From: Tetmemena sp. SeJ-2015
Taxonomy: Eukaryota > Ciliophora > Spirotrichea > Sporadotrichida > Oxytrichidae
DNA length: 64,000 nt
Reading direction: 5' to 3'
Assembly (NCBI GenBank): GCA_027382625.1
Contig: JAJKFJ010022353.1
Coordinates: 1-64,000 of the forward strand
The notes under the pieces were generated by a model, which saw nothing but the letters and a program-made list of their open reading frames with translations, was not told the DNA's origin and ran no database searches. Each line of letters starts with the position of its first letter. Position 1 is the first letter of the stretch. Both the position numbers and the translations under genes were made by a program. Positions 38,612 through 49,839 of this stretch are shown here, piece by piece.

Positions 38612-38620
38612 GGGGGGGGG
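38612..38620 (+). repeat. G9 homopolymer
   Basis: Nine consecutive G followed by CAATG in AT-rich DNA. Its length equals the terminal G run of the palindromic element at 59559, but the flanking sequence does not match that element and no C9 partner is seen nearby. Confidence 0.8.
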
Positions 38621-39061
38621 CAATGTTAAAAGAAGTAGAGAATTATAATAAAGATTAGATTATTATGGCTAAAATGTGATTGCGTTGTCGGGGGTAAGAT
38701 ATAAATAAAGATTGAGAGAAGGTGATGGAAGATGAAGTGATGATCAGTTCGTACCTGAATCGAAATTAAATTAAATATCGAGGGTTCGAATCTCTCAAAT
38801 TAAAAAATTTAAATAAATAACTGAATTAACAATAATCCGCGATATTAAAGGTTGAGATAAAATTATCATAATCTTAAACATAACAACAAAAATCAAATTC
38901 ACTCCTCGTAACTCGAGATTCAAGTAATTCATAAGTCTGATGAGTAGCAGATGGATCCGTGTTCATAAGTTGGATCGAGGTGGCCGTAGGTATGATATCT
39001 CTGTATAACCAAATATGCTGAAATCCTCCATTTAGTAATTCTAATTTAAGTCATAGTAAAA

Positions 39062-41811
39062 ATTAATCAGATTTAAGGAAAAAACAATATTTACTAAATG
39101 TCTAAATGTTGTTATTAATCTCTTTTCTTACAATCAACGATAAACTATTCGTATTTGACCTATATTTGGTCAAAATAGGCAAAGCTAATTAAGACCCTAA
39201 ACTTACGGAAAGGAATAAAGAGACATATTTCGCTTGAGATTTCTTCAAAATACTGTTATAACTCTTTTCATTACAGTCATTCTTCTTTCTGAGGCATCTC
39301 ACCTTTCATATAGCATATTCTTGATAAATATACTGATTGGTTTCCAAGTAATTAAAGAGATGACTCAAATAAGAGCTCGATGTGATGGATTTTCAGTAAA
39401 GGACTATTCTTTGAATAAGCATTGATAAGTTCCTTGAATTATATAAGTATCAACCTTCACACAATGCCGTTGCTTAGATAAGTAATAGGAAATTTTCCAG
39501 GGAATTATATATCTGGAAGATCGTAATGAAATCCATCATCTAGTGATTTAAAACTACCTTTGCTTTTTCAGAAGAGGCAGCAAAGTAGAAGAATGAAAAA
39601 GAGCAGGGAGCGGTTGAGGAAAAGATATATATAAAGTCTTTATATTTATTCTTAAGATTATTTAAAAAGAATTTCTCCTCATACGTATGGAACAAAAGAC
39701 ATGGAGTAGTCCAGATGCTTCTTAGACTCAAGAGGGGTATAGGTCTGCGGGAGAAGGAAGTACTTCTCAATGACCCTAGAAAGTAGTTAGTTGATTGTCC
39801 TCCCTTGCTTAATTTATTTCTTTAGAGTTAAAATTATTATAATTTAGTCGCAGCTGTTTCTCCTCTGAGGGAAAAATTAGATCAGGCTTTATAAGATCTC
39901 TAACCTCCTACAGAATTCCTGTTTAGAGACTCTAAGTCTGCTTTCTGCTCTGAGGAGATATAAGATGAGTCACTTTTTTAGTACTGTCGTGGATCTATTA
40001 AACAGGATATCTGTTAAAGAGATGCAAATAACATAGATAAGTGGGTATGGATCTCTTAAATAAATTTGATGAGGATGTAAAAAGAGTGGCTCCTACTATT
40101 CTCTGTGAATTATTCTCGTATAACATAAGGAATCGGAATATTTCCCTTCATGATACAAAGCAAATAATATCCTTGAGCAAGAATACTTTGAAGAAGAGGA
40201 ATTTAATTAAACGAAGTCAAAGATTTATGACTTCTGATGTGGCAAGGAGACTTCTTGGAATTAACAACAAAAGAAAAGTATATTTCAATATACAAAAGAA
40301 CCTTATTTAATAATGCAAGGAGAACTGTGATACAGTTTCTTATGGTGGTTTCTATTCTTCGACCATACGATACTTAATCTTCAAATATGTTTAACTTGAT
40401 AATGAAAATAGTTGTGAATATTGCTTAAGAAAGTAGAAGGGTAATCGAAAAAGTTTTACTTTTGATGAAAACGGAAATAATAAAAACATAAATTTACATG
40501 CTATAAACGATAACTCTCTCTTTCCCATCTGCAGAGAGTCCCCAAAGAAAGCAGACTTCCTAATTGTATCAAGAGAGATAGATATAAATATTTCGGCTGT
40601 TAGACTGAAGACTGCTAGAGAATAAAGAGTTCTTTTTATTTGAAAGATCTACTTTGTTTGAATTGTTTAATTTTCTTAAAAGAGATGAATAGATTACTTG
40701 TAAACTTCTTTTTCTATGATCAAATTATTAAAATCGTCAAAGATACTTCTCGCTATATTTTATTAGGGATTACAGAAAAGTTTTTAACTGATCGTCTAGA
40801 GTAGAATGATGCAGGAGACCTCAGCAAAGGAATTTCCTCTCTGCTAAGGATATCCCTGACTGAAAGCGCAAATTATAATTTAAAAAGCATTTATGTTATT
40901 TTATCACGTAGGAAGATATATTAGTAATTTTAAAGAGAATGGAAAAACAATAAAGATGCTTGTTATCTCTTCCAATTATCGATCTAATGGTTCAGCTTTT
41001 TCAAATACCTCTCATCAATTGGATGAAATGAAAGAGAAAGTAATTAAAAGAAGAGAAGGAAGAAACAGAAGAAGTTTTAGGAAAAATAGTAAAGATAAAA
41101 GTAGAAACCTAAACTAGCGAGAGAAATAAATAGCCTCTTCTGATTCAACAGAGGAAAGTATCTAGCATTCTTATACATGGTACCTTTGGAAGGATAAAGT
41201 AGGAGGGGAATAATTAATCTTATTCTCTCGAGATTCTTTCCTGCTCTGCAGCTTTAGAATCTATTTCATCATAATTTATTCAATCTTGATTGAAGTATAA
41301 TAAGATATATTTAACAGAGAGCTCACTAGATGAAGGATATTATAGAGAATATTTCCTAACATCAAAAAATTTTAATCGAAAACTGTTCTCTTCTTGGAAA
41401 TAATTATCCATAGCTCCATTAACTATCTCTGATTGCTATAGTACTTGCTAAGAGTTATCAAGCGGAAAATTTTTATTTCCTTCAAAGGCAGAAGTTAATA
41501 TTTTTAAAAATTATTCTCTACTCTGGTGCCTTATTTTTATCTGAAGGGAGAGGAATGATGAAGGACAGAGATCTTCTTCTTATAAATCTTAAGGAAAGAG
41601 AGAGAAATGAATCTTCATAATCCAGAAGATCTTTCAGTAATTGAGATGAAGGCTTCCTTGAAGGAGCACCAGAGGTTCGGGCCAGTATGGTTTGTTTTTC
41701 TCAGAAAGATTGGACTTTTTAAAAGGCACTTTTATTATGGAGAATTGGAAAGACATTCATTCAGATTCTTGCTTTACTTTCTCTCGAGAAGAGTAAGCTA
41801 CTTAGGTAATT
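39062..41811 (+). CDS. Large reading frame of unknown function, possibly frameshifted
   Basis: Four separate standard ORFs (starting near 39234, 40041, 40893 and 41607) lie in the same frame and join into one stretch when TAA/TAG/TGA are read through. It includes FITVILLSEASHLSYSIFLI, DLLNKFDEDVKRVAPTILCE, SQRFMTSDVARRLLGINNKR, SYGGFYSSTIRYLIFKYVQL, a C-E-Y-C pair, and SPKKADFLIVSREIDINISA. Between 39562 and 40060 another frame is clearly better (EEAAKQKNEKEQGAVEEKIY, then SPLREKLDQALQDLQPPTEF), so at least two frameshifts or introns are needed. The region ends with FGPVWFVFLRKIGLFKRHFY. No transposase, polymerase or other family could be recognised. Confidence 0.45.
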
Positions 41812-41814
41812 GAT

Positions 41815-43030
41815 TATTTTTCTCTTTCTCTCTTTACTAACTAGAGGTCTCTTCCTCCCTATGCTTTTCAGTGAATAGATAGCTGAGCTCTCTAAGTAGG
41901 ATGTATTCGTCTCCTTTTAGATGAGTAAAGTAAAATATTATGAATGTAAATTAATAATAATTTTCAAAAACCAGCACTTATTGTACTGATTAGTGAATCT
42001 AATTACTATTCTATGTAAGATGGTTTTGTTAATATAGTTTGTAGGGATATTTAGCACGACGTGGGCAACCACTCTCATACCAAATTTCATACCTATAAGA
42101 TGATAAAAAAGATAAAAGGATGAAGTTAGATCTTTTCTCTGCTAATAAGAGTATCTATCAAGTTTTGGATGCAAGTCATTCAGACAAATAAGTGAAATGA
42201 GTTGAAGATGTTCAAAAAAAGATATCTCTAAAAAGAATAGAGCAATTCATTGTCAAACAACATATTTTCAATTCTCAAAGAAATAATTGGATGGTTAAAT
42301 AACTTTAAAGAACATTAAATCCAATTAAATTTTCCCATCTAGTTTGCTAATTTAGATTCTTATTAGAAAAACCATTTTCTATCAATGAAAGATATAATTA
42401 AATTATTGAGCAGCCTATTTAATTAATTATTAATATTTATTATTTAGTAAACACAATCTTGCGGCCTATCAGCTAAGAATATCATTTTTAAATATATTTA
42501 ACAAACTAAAAATTCACTATTATTATTTATTTTTATCTAAAAAATGCAAATACTCATCTTAATAAGTTGATGAAGAGTCTTAAAGTAATGCACAAGGTTC
42601 TTTTATGTGAAATTCCCATCAGCAACTTCTTTTATCTGAGGACAGGCTAAGAATACTCATCTACACGATTAAATTCTATCCATTTGAGATGGAAATCTCG
42701 CAAATTTAAACTTGAGGAATTACATCCCCAGAGGTTCCTCCTTTTATTTTCCTCAATATGAATGAGGCTACTCTTTTTATCTTTATTAATATGTTTTGTT
42801 AAATGTTCAAGCAAAATTAGGGCCTATAAAGAATGAAGACTCTACAGGAGTATCTATTAATGAATAAGATAAAAATAAAATATTGAGAAATATTCTCTTC
42901 CTTTAAGAATTTATCCCATTTCCAAGTTGATTAAAATATTCTATCTCTTAGGTTTTATCCTAGAGTCAATGGACCTCTTAAGGGAAAGTCTAGTCTCTCA
43001 GAGGAAGTACTTACTCTAATAGATCTTCCG
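41815..43030. other. AT-rich stretch, no supported gene
   Basis: No repeat, RNA gene or convincing frame was seen between the large frame ending near 41811 and the coding stretch starting at 43036. Confidence 0.35.
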
Positions 43031-43035
43031 ATAAG

Positions 43036-43560
43036 GTAATTTCCAGTAATGAGATCCTAGCTTTTGCAAGTCTAAATCTACCATATGGATTTTGTATAAG
43101 AAAGAACCGAAAGCAAGACAAAATTATATACGGTTTAGATTAGATTGAAATACAAAAGAGAAGAAAGCGCTGCTCATGCGGGGGATTTAAGCGAATAAAA
43201 AGCTTATAAATGTATCTCACGATGCATGTTTGGGGTCTTAGGTTGAATCTCATCAGTGTACATGCAGCTAACTTCTTTGATTATAATTGGAATCTTATGA
43301 TCATTCTTGAGGCTATAGTCCATGCTCATCGCTAAGGACGGGAGAAATTAGTAAACACTATCCTGCTTATCTCCAAAGAAACAATTAAGCAAAGTTTAAA
43401 TCCAAGCTGACTTTTAAGAAGAATGTTTCAGGTGAATTGATAAACTATAAAATGAGGAGTAAGAGAGCTTAAATACAACTTATAATACTCGAAAGATATT
43501 ATCTAAAGAGATGGAAACATTATCCTACCAAATAAGGATGATTAGAATAAAGATCTTGTA
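43036..43560 (+). pseudogene. Coding remnant, possibly related to the helicase-like gene at 55 kb
   Basis: A plus frame reads KVISSNEILAFASLNLPYGF, later MYLTMHVWGLRLNLISVHAA, then NFFDYNWNLMIILEAIVHAH and LVNTILLISKETIKQSLNPS. The pair KVISSNE ... HAANFFDYNW resembles KVIVSMNND ... CMQLANFFEDW of the 55-kb gene. At DNA level both share a stretch like ACATGCAGCTAACTTCTTTGA. The Walker A part is absent. Homology is suggestive, not proven. Confidence 0.35.
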
Positions 43561-43692
43561 TAAAATTATTAAATAAAATATATCTGCCACACATCATTCT
43601 TTTTATTTTTAATTATACTTATATTTTAAACTTATCCTAGAGCTTATTTATATTTCATATTCCCTCAGCAAAGCTGTTTTTATTTGTAAACA

Positions 43693-45080
43693 ATGCGTAG
43701 TTTTTATATTGCTCATGACCAGCATGCTATGTCAAACAAGGACTTCTTGGAGATCAGCAAAATATTATAGAGAGCCAAGCAAGGTAATATAAGAATATTC
43801 TAACCTCAAGTTCTTGTTCTTGATTTAGAAGGCTAAATTAATTGGGAAAGATTCAATGATCACCTTTAAGCGCTGTGCACAAAGAAGGCACTGAAGATAG
43901 CTTCGCCAGCAGTCTTCTTGACTTACATGTATGTAAAATTATTTTCAGAACTTTCTAACAAGAAGGATCTCCCTGCTGCTGAATCAATGATTAAAAAATA
44001 CGTCGCAGCTTTAAAAGTATCCCCAGATGGTAAAATAATTGGAGTATAAGTTAAGAACTGGATTTCTAGAATGGGATGGATCCAAGATTCAATACAGCAA
44101 TTGAGATAGATCTATTAAATGTATTGAGCTCCTAAAGGATAAAAAATATTATAGGACTCAAATAAGAAATCCAAGGCCTTACCTTCTCTCACTCTGAATT
44201 GTATCAAGCGACAGGAAGAAATTAAATTAAAGTATTTGTGTTATACGATAGTAGCATAGAAATATAAACAATAATTTCATACAGGGTAGAAGGAATGCAT
44301 CCTTAGGTTGGTTCCCTGACAGCATAGATATACTTGCCACCATTTAGGGAAATAGAATATAGAATAAAAAAAAAATCAGGAAGGTTCCAGAATCCTTTTA
44401 AAGTCTACTTGATTTTATAAAGTACTCATCCCACAAATTTAATCTTCTCTGAGTAGAAACGAGCTAACTACAGTCTATATAATTTTATAAAGAAATAAAG
44501 AATCATAGAAATGCAAATACTATGTAGAATGATGGGGAGTTAAAAACAACTGCTTCAAGGCAGGAAGAGGAAACAATCTTTGAAACTTCTTTGTAAGCAC
44601 CTATTTGTTGTTGCTGTAAATCATATAATAATACATCTACTCATCTTACATTCATTGGCAGAAAGAAGACAAGGATATGTAAATTTTATTATAGATTAGT
44701 GGCTGCCATCATTTGGTAATTTATACGAGGTTGAAAAGCCCTTTGAAGAAAAATTTGGGTCACTCTATTATACATTAATAAAGCTCAGCATATAATGAGA
44801 AGAAAAATGGAAGAGATTTATAGATTTTAATAAAGAAAAAGTCGATAAACCATTAAAAGAAAGGAATAAGTTAAATGGATATAATTAATAAACTATTCTT
44901 CTAACTACTTGAGAATTAAAGAGTATTATTCAGAGAAAGGGGAGGTCCCTGCATTTACTTCTGCCTTAACTTAAATCACAAAACAAAAATCAGGAAAAAT
45001 TTAAACATGAGAGACTAGATATCCAATTTGCATATGGAAACTATGAAGAATGATCTATTATTTTAATGATATCCACCTCA
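43693..45080 (+). CDS. Hypothetical protein with a clean 45-nt intron
   Basis: ATG at 43693 starts MRSFYIAHDQHAMSNKDFLE, then ISKILQRAKQ. A 45-nt intron (43784-43828, GTAATA...TTCTAAC...TTTAG) follows. Removing it keeps the frame: GQINWERFNDHLQALCTKKA, then IASPAVFLTYMYVKLFSELS, then KVSPDGKIIGVQVKNWISRM. The frame goes on to about 45080 through KCKYYVEWWGVKNNCFKAGR and GGPCIYFCLNLNHKTKIRKN. TGA falls at Trp-like positions and TAA/TAG at Gln. This is one of the best-preserved genes here, roughly 440 residues, and shows the code and intron style well. I do not recognise the family. Confidence 0.62.
43784..43828 (+). other. 45-nt spliceosomal-type intron
   Basis: Begins GTAATA and ends GATTTAG, with an internal TTCTAAC branch-like motif. 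Removing it joins two protein-like frames without a shift. Comparable introns are predicted at 46919-46967 and 63021-63093 on the other strand. Confidence 0.6.
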
Positions 45081-45528
45081 AAAATAAATGAGGGCACTTT
45101 TATAGAAAACTCGCAGTCAATTTTAGGAGATCTTCCTCTAAGAATTGGAGCATCTCATTATTTTTCCAGTGATCAGGGCCTCACTTAAGTGCTAGCTAAT
45201 AAGTCATATGAAATAAGATTTAGCGGAAAAAATATTGTATTTTTTTTCTTCCACACACAAAATATTTTTATTTTGCGAGAATTTCGAAAAAATACCCGTT
45301 TTCGACTATTTTCGCAGCTTTCCACGATTTGTTTTCCTGTGATAAAATTTAAGAAAATTTTATTCTGCTCGCTCGATATTTTTAGACTGTTAGGCAGCAG
45401 GGTGGGAGAATTTTTTTGCAAAAAATTCGTCTCGATGCATTCCTAGAGTCTGATAAGTTCTCTTCGTGAGTTCTCGACTTGAAATTTCGGCAAAAATCGC
45501 TTAATTCTCAATTCTCGATTTCTTCCTT

Positions 45529-45575
45529 TTCCCGTTTTAGGAAGAAGCTGAAAATTAGCAAAAAACGGGACAACG
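45529..45575 (+). other. Hairpin: TCCCGTTTT / AAAAACGGGA
   Basis: About ten base pairs of inverted repeat around a loop of some 26 nt, at the edge of a CpG-rich block (45250-45610) whose sequence style differs from its surroundings. Could be structured RNA or chance. Confidence 0.45.
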
Positions 45576-45615
45576 ATCTGGACCTACTTTTCGACTGGCT
45601 AGAGAACTAAGCGAA

Positions 45616-46065
45616 TCAGGTGCAAGTTGTGAAGATGGAGCTCCTTTTTATATGTGGTGGCTCCATTAAATTAATACTAATTATACTTAAAACTTAATTA
45701 GTAGCAATACTAAAGTTGCTGCAACTTAATTAGTAGCAGTTCAATCGCGTTGCAATGAAATTAGTAGCAGCTATTTTTAAGCCTTTCGTGACGTCCTAGA
45801 AGACTTTAGATTGTCTGTTAAAGGTTAAAATTTGGGCGGCTTCAGCTTTTAAGTTTATTGAGTTGGTATCTCCCCATTCTTTTCCTTCTCTTCTTTTCCT
45901 CCTCTTATTCGTCTTCATCATTAAATTGCTATTTATTATTTCCCTTATTTCATTTTTTATGTTTGCCTAGCTATTTTAGTCAGACTTAGATAGGTCATCT
46001 TCATCTTCACTCATTAAGTTATTCATCTTCCTCTTGAATGAGTCTTCCTCGCTGGTGTCATTCAT
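45616..46065 (-). CDS. Hypothetical 149-residue protein
   Basis: ATG at 46063-46065 (minus) opens a 150-codon frame ending at TGA (45616-45618), with no internal TGA. It starts acidic (NDTSEEDSFKRKMNNLMSED, then E-D-D-L-S-K-S-D), passes a basic tract (TNKRRKRREGKEWGDTN), and continues with NLKAEAAQILTFNRQSKVFQ and DVTKGLKIAATNF. The last third overlaps a DNA repeat (ttaattagtagca three times, 45690-45775) and may not be part of the original protein. The acidic/basic modules suggest a nuclear protein. Family unknown. Confidence 0.52.
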
Positions 46066-46243
46066 AATGAATTTAATTTTAAATTTAATTTGGTTTATTT
46101 ATCTTTACTTATATCTAAGAATAGAAAGCATTGCAAAATTAAACTGCTACTTCTTTTAGTTTTAATTAGGATATCTTTAAATATATAATCATCTCTCTCT
46201 AATTCTACTGCAGTAGTTTTTATCGTTCAGCTGGGCCAATCCA

Positions 46244-48290
46244 TCAAACCCACCACCGATGTTCTCTCTCCTCCTGTTTTCATTCTTTACAATCGCAATG
46301 CTCTTCTTCCTCTTTTTGTTCTTGATCTGCTTCACCTGCTTAGCAAGGTACTCCTTCAAGATAAGGATCTAGTCGATCTTCTCCCTCATCAAGATGGCTT
46401 ATGTCACAGCCCTCCTCTCACCTTTGTTCAGTTTCAGACTGGTGGCGGTCTAGACTAAAGCTTTAGGTAGACTCATGGGTGAAGTAATCCTTGTCGATCT
46501 CTTGCTCCTTGACTGAGGTAGATAGGTATCCATCAGTGTAAACATTTATTCACAACAATGATCAAATTCAAGTGTCCTTGCTTTCTTAATAGTCGTAACT
46601 TGACTTTCTTAGTGATTCTGAGTCTAAGCACCACCTCCCTTCTCTCCTTCTTCGCCTCTGTCTGACTTCATCTTTTTCAGTTACTTGCAGCGGCATCTCT
46701 AGTCAGCACCTGGAACTTGGCGTCATGGAATCAACTGTGCTAATTTAAGAAGATTTCTAAACTTCATGAATGGGTCCATGGAGGTAAACATCGTAGTCTG
46801 GCTGCTAGAGACATAAAAGAAGCTAACCAGAAATTTAGTCATTTAAAACTATTCTTGCAGCTTGTGATTCATAAGGTAGATCTATTCCAGTAACATATCC
46901 TTTCCTGGCTACATAGATCTGTAAGAAGAAGATATTGACGTCATATTATATTGAGTTAGTAACTTACTGCAAGATGTGGCAATAAGCCTTGAGCACCTCT
47001 TTAGGAATTCGGAAAATGGCTAAAGAGACTGTTGAGACAAGAGAATGCTGAAATATTTTACTCACACTATCATTATAGACAAAGTCCTTTCATGGTATCG
47101 CTAGGGAGCACTCCGCAGCACATCATTTCTGCCTTGGAGTTGGCGAGGGAGGAAAAAACAAGACCTGAGCAATCACATAAAAAGATGCAGGTCCCATTGT
47201 TCAATGTCGTCATTAAATGCTTAGTCTTTTCTGGCATGTTAACGATACCTCTTCGCTTTGCTGACAGAGAGCAATAATGACTGAGGATTTTTCGACATTG
47301 GGGAATCTAAAAGTTAAACTATCAGCCAAAGGTTTAAGTCGTCTCTTGAGGATTAGCTCTCAGGATCTCCAACGACTCCGTTCTAGTGAAGATATGAGAG
47401 GTATTCAGCTTTTTCACTATCTACTGCAATTGCTTGGCTGGAAGCTCATTCCCCTCAATCGTTAGTCCCTTGTGCTTATTCTTTTTCTTCAACTGCTTCT
47501 CTTCGCTCTCCATCACTTCGACTTGAGCTCCATTAGTCTATTGCTTATCTTCCTTTTATTTTTTTATTCTCCCCTCTTTTCGACCTTGCTCTTATCCACA
47601 TCAGTGACATTCTTCTCTAAGTCTTCTGAATAGAATAAATACGAGACATTAACTAATATACACTCTTAATATACATAAATTGAAATGACTCTCCACAGCT
47701 GTCTTCAAACTTCTAAGTTCTTTTCGAAAGTAGTGGTAGCCAGGCTGACGTTGTTTTCTTCAATTTATGAACATGTCATTTCTCCACTGGAGGAAAGCCA
47801 TGTACTGACTCGACTGAATCTCCTGTGCATTAATTATGCTCCCTCATTTTAAGTGAGAATATTTAGAATAAGTTACAATATCTTCCAAATGGGGCTTTCT
47901 TGGGATTCTGAGATATTTATATTGAGGGTTTTTTATGAAAGTTTCTGTCAGGAGGTTATTGAGGAGTTCCTTCAGGGCGAAGCTAATCTCCACGGAACCT
48001 TGGAGCAGCTCCATCTTGCTAAAGATGGCAACTTCCTTCTCAACGTTGAACTTTCTTGTTAAAGAGCTAAGCCAACTGCATGAACTCCTCCAGGGAGTTC
48101 TGATTGATAATTGACTTGAGCTGTGAATAGGAATCATCGTCAATCACGGTATTGCTATACATGAATTTTATGAATAAAATTAAAAGAATCTAAATGTATC
48201 TAATGGGGATTTGTTGTTTGAACGAGTGTCCTTGTTTCTCCTGAAGGTCTGCATTTGACCTTGCTATTTTAGGAGGGACTGAACCACCCC
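46244..48290 (-). pseudogene. LSG1: LSG1-type circularly permuted GTPase (60S subunit export), degraded
   Basis: LSG1 releases the export adaptor NMD3 from pre-60S ribosomal subunits in the cytoplasm. Minus-strand matches in order: NQNSLEEFMQLAQL (N-terminal SLDEFL region), KYLRIPRKPHLED, YMAFLQWRNDM, TTFEKNLEVWRQLWRV, YSEDLEKNVTDVDK, the G1 region PNVEKSS (47281-47303), NMPEKTKHL, CDCSGLVFSSLANSKAEMMC, GVLPSDTM, then after a canonical 49-nt intron (46919-46967) YVARKGYVTGIDLPYESQAA, RIVLNDQISGQLLLC, and the acidic/basic tail. The order G4-G1-G3 is the family's permuted one. Damage: Gly to Glu in PNVGKSS, Pro-Gly-Lys to Pro-Glu-Lys, CDCPG to CDCSG, loss of the VDARNP motif, and several unexplained frameshifts. 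TGA (47705-47707) encodes the invariant first Trp of WRQLWRV. Family call is strong; the protein cannot work as a GTPase. Confidence 0.86.
46919..46967 (-). other. Canonical intron in LSG1
   Basis: Minus-strand GTAAGTTACTAACTC...CTTCTTCTTACAG, 49 nt: consensus 5' site, TACTAAC branch motif and polypyrimidine tract. It separates the LSG1 GTP-binding part from the R-K-G-Y-V-T segment. Confidence 0.7.
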
Positions 48291-49223
48291 CTGCTACTTG
48301 TCTTTATACTTATGTTGATGATGATATTACAAACATATTCCTCAATTTAAATTCATTTAACTTTAGATTCAAGAATAGTCAGAACAGCTTCTCTATTTAG
48401 TAATTCATGATTAATTTGTGGATCATCAATGGCTTATTAAATGTGTATCTTTTCACTTCCTATACGAGTATAAAGCCTGCTATTCGCTCAATTGTGAAAG
48501 AGGAGGATGATTTTCTTCACCTTCATGGTATTCTCCCATCACACATTCCTTTAAGTGCTAGAGTGAGAAGTCCATGTAGAGGTCTCTGGATACCTTCTAG
48601 TTAATAGTTAGTTCAGATCCTTCTTGCTCTAGCTAACCTTCAATTTAGGTACTCTCAACTCCAAAGGATTGGTAAGGTCCAGGATACTCAGTGACTTAGA
48701 GCTCTTGAGCCTTTCCAAACAATAATCAAGCATATTCAGACTTGTAATCATCTACTTTAAGAAGCTGCTGCTTCTCTATCTCTTTTCTTGGCAACTCCTT
48801 GACCTCCTTCACTATTTTGCCGATGATTTTCTGAATTTTGCAAAAGCACATATCACCAAAAATTTAAGGGCTTTAAGAGGTATCGCTTTTTCCTTAATGG
48901 CTATGAGCCCTTGAGGAATTACCTCCTTTACTTGTTGATTGGACCAAATGTTGAACTCGATCCCTCACTTGAAGTTAAAAACAATGCTACTTTATAGATT
49001 GAAAGTGAAATGTTACACTAATATTTTGAACCATGTACTTCTTGCTATCATTTCTAAAAGCCTTTATAGCCTCAGACAGCATTTTATCATTAAGTTGAGC
49101 TAGTTCTTCTACGCCTGACTTTGATGAAAAGCATGCATAGGCTGCATGAAGCTGGATGCTTTTAGCGACAGAAGTTAGGCACAGAATGCTGTTGAGATTG
49201 AAGCTGCAATTGAGTGAGCGCAT
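48290..49223 (-). CDS. Hypothetical multi-exon gene upstream of LSG1
   Basis: The minus strand reads VEELAQLNDKMLSEAIKAFR. A probable 49-nt intron (GTAACA...TTCAAG) and a 26-nt intron (GTGATATG...TTCAG) follow, flanking GIEFNIWSNQQVKEVIPQGL and IAIKEKAIPLKALKFL. Then come KIIGKIVKEVKELPRKEIEK, YKSEYAWLLFGKAQELQVTE and DLYMDFSLQHLKECVMGEYH. A third possible intron (41 nt) leads to GFILVQEVKRYTFNKPLMIH. Splicing all three keeps one frame. Mostly alpha-helical and charged. Same strand as LSG1 and close to its N-terminus, but no LSG1 homology. Function unknown. Confidence 0.55.
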
Positions 49224-49839
49224 TTGATTTTAACTTAGTCTGTGAGTGATGGTGTTGCAATAGGAAAGAAAGATTGGGAATTTAAATTTCTAAGGTATTC
49301 CTCAAAGTTCCCAAACAATGGCAAACTCTTGCTCTTATATTTGAAACAATTTCAAATTGCTCATAGCCACTTTTTAATTACTCTAGTTTATAAAAATGAT
49401 AGCAGGCTTTTGAGTTGAATTCGAAAGCATCTACTTGTAATTATGGATATAGGACTAAGTATTTTCCCCAGAACCTAAGCTGTTTTGAGGAATAAGCTTA
49501 CTCCAGTAAAGATATTTAAGAAAAATATCGATAGATAAACTTTGAGATGCTCTTTTTATGGTGTATTTAAAAATTCATGGAATAACTTTGAAGTTACATT
49601 CTTCTTTTCACTTTATGGCCGGTGATTTGTCTTGGAGTCTTTGAAACAGGTCTATGATAATTCTGTAACTAGTCACATTTCAGCATGCTGTTGTTATTTA
49701 TCAATTTGTTTCATCAATGATATGAATTGTAGCTTGGAAGAGGTGATTTTAGCTTGGCCAAAATTTAGTTCTTCTCTTAAATTAAAAAGGAAGCTGAAGA
49801 TGATGAAGAGCAAGATTTACTTATTCTATTCTTTTGTGC

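Noticed and set aside
38732..38803. tRNA-like T-arm (GAGGG-TTCGAAT-CTCTC at 38780-38796)
   Set aside because: The stem and TTCGAAT loop are convincing alone, but no 7-bp acceptor stem, D-arm or anticodon arm could be placed at the right distances.
48305..48345. Reverse-transcriptase-like YVDD (Tyr-Val-Asp-Asp-Asp) on the plus strand
   Set aside because: No other RT motifs surround it, and the minus strand here carries the better frame between the 48.3-49.2 kb gene and LSG1.
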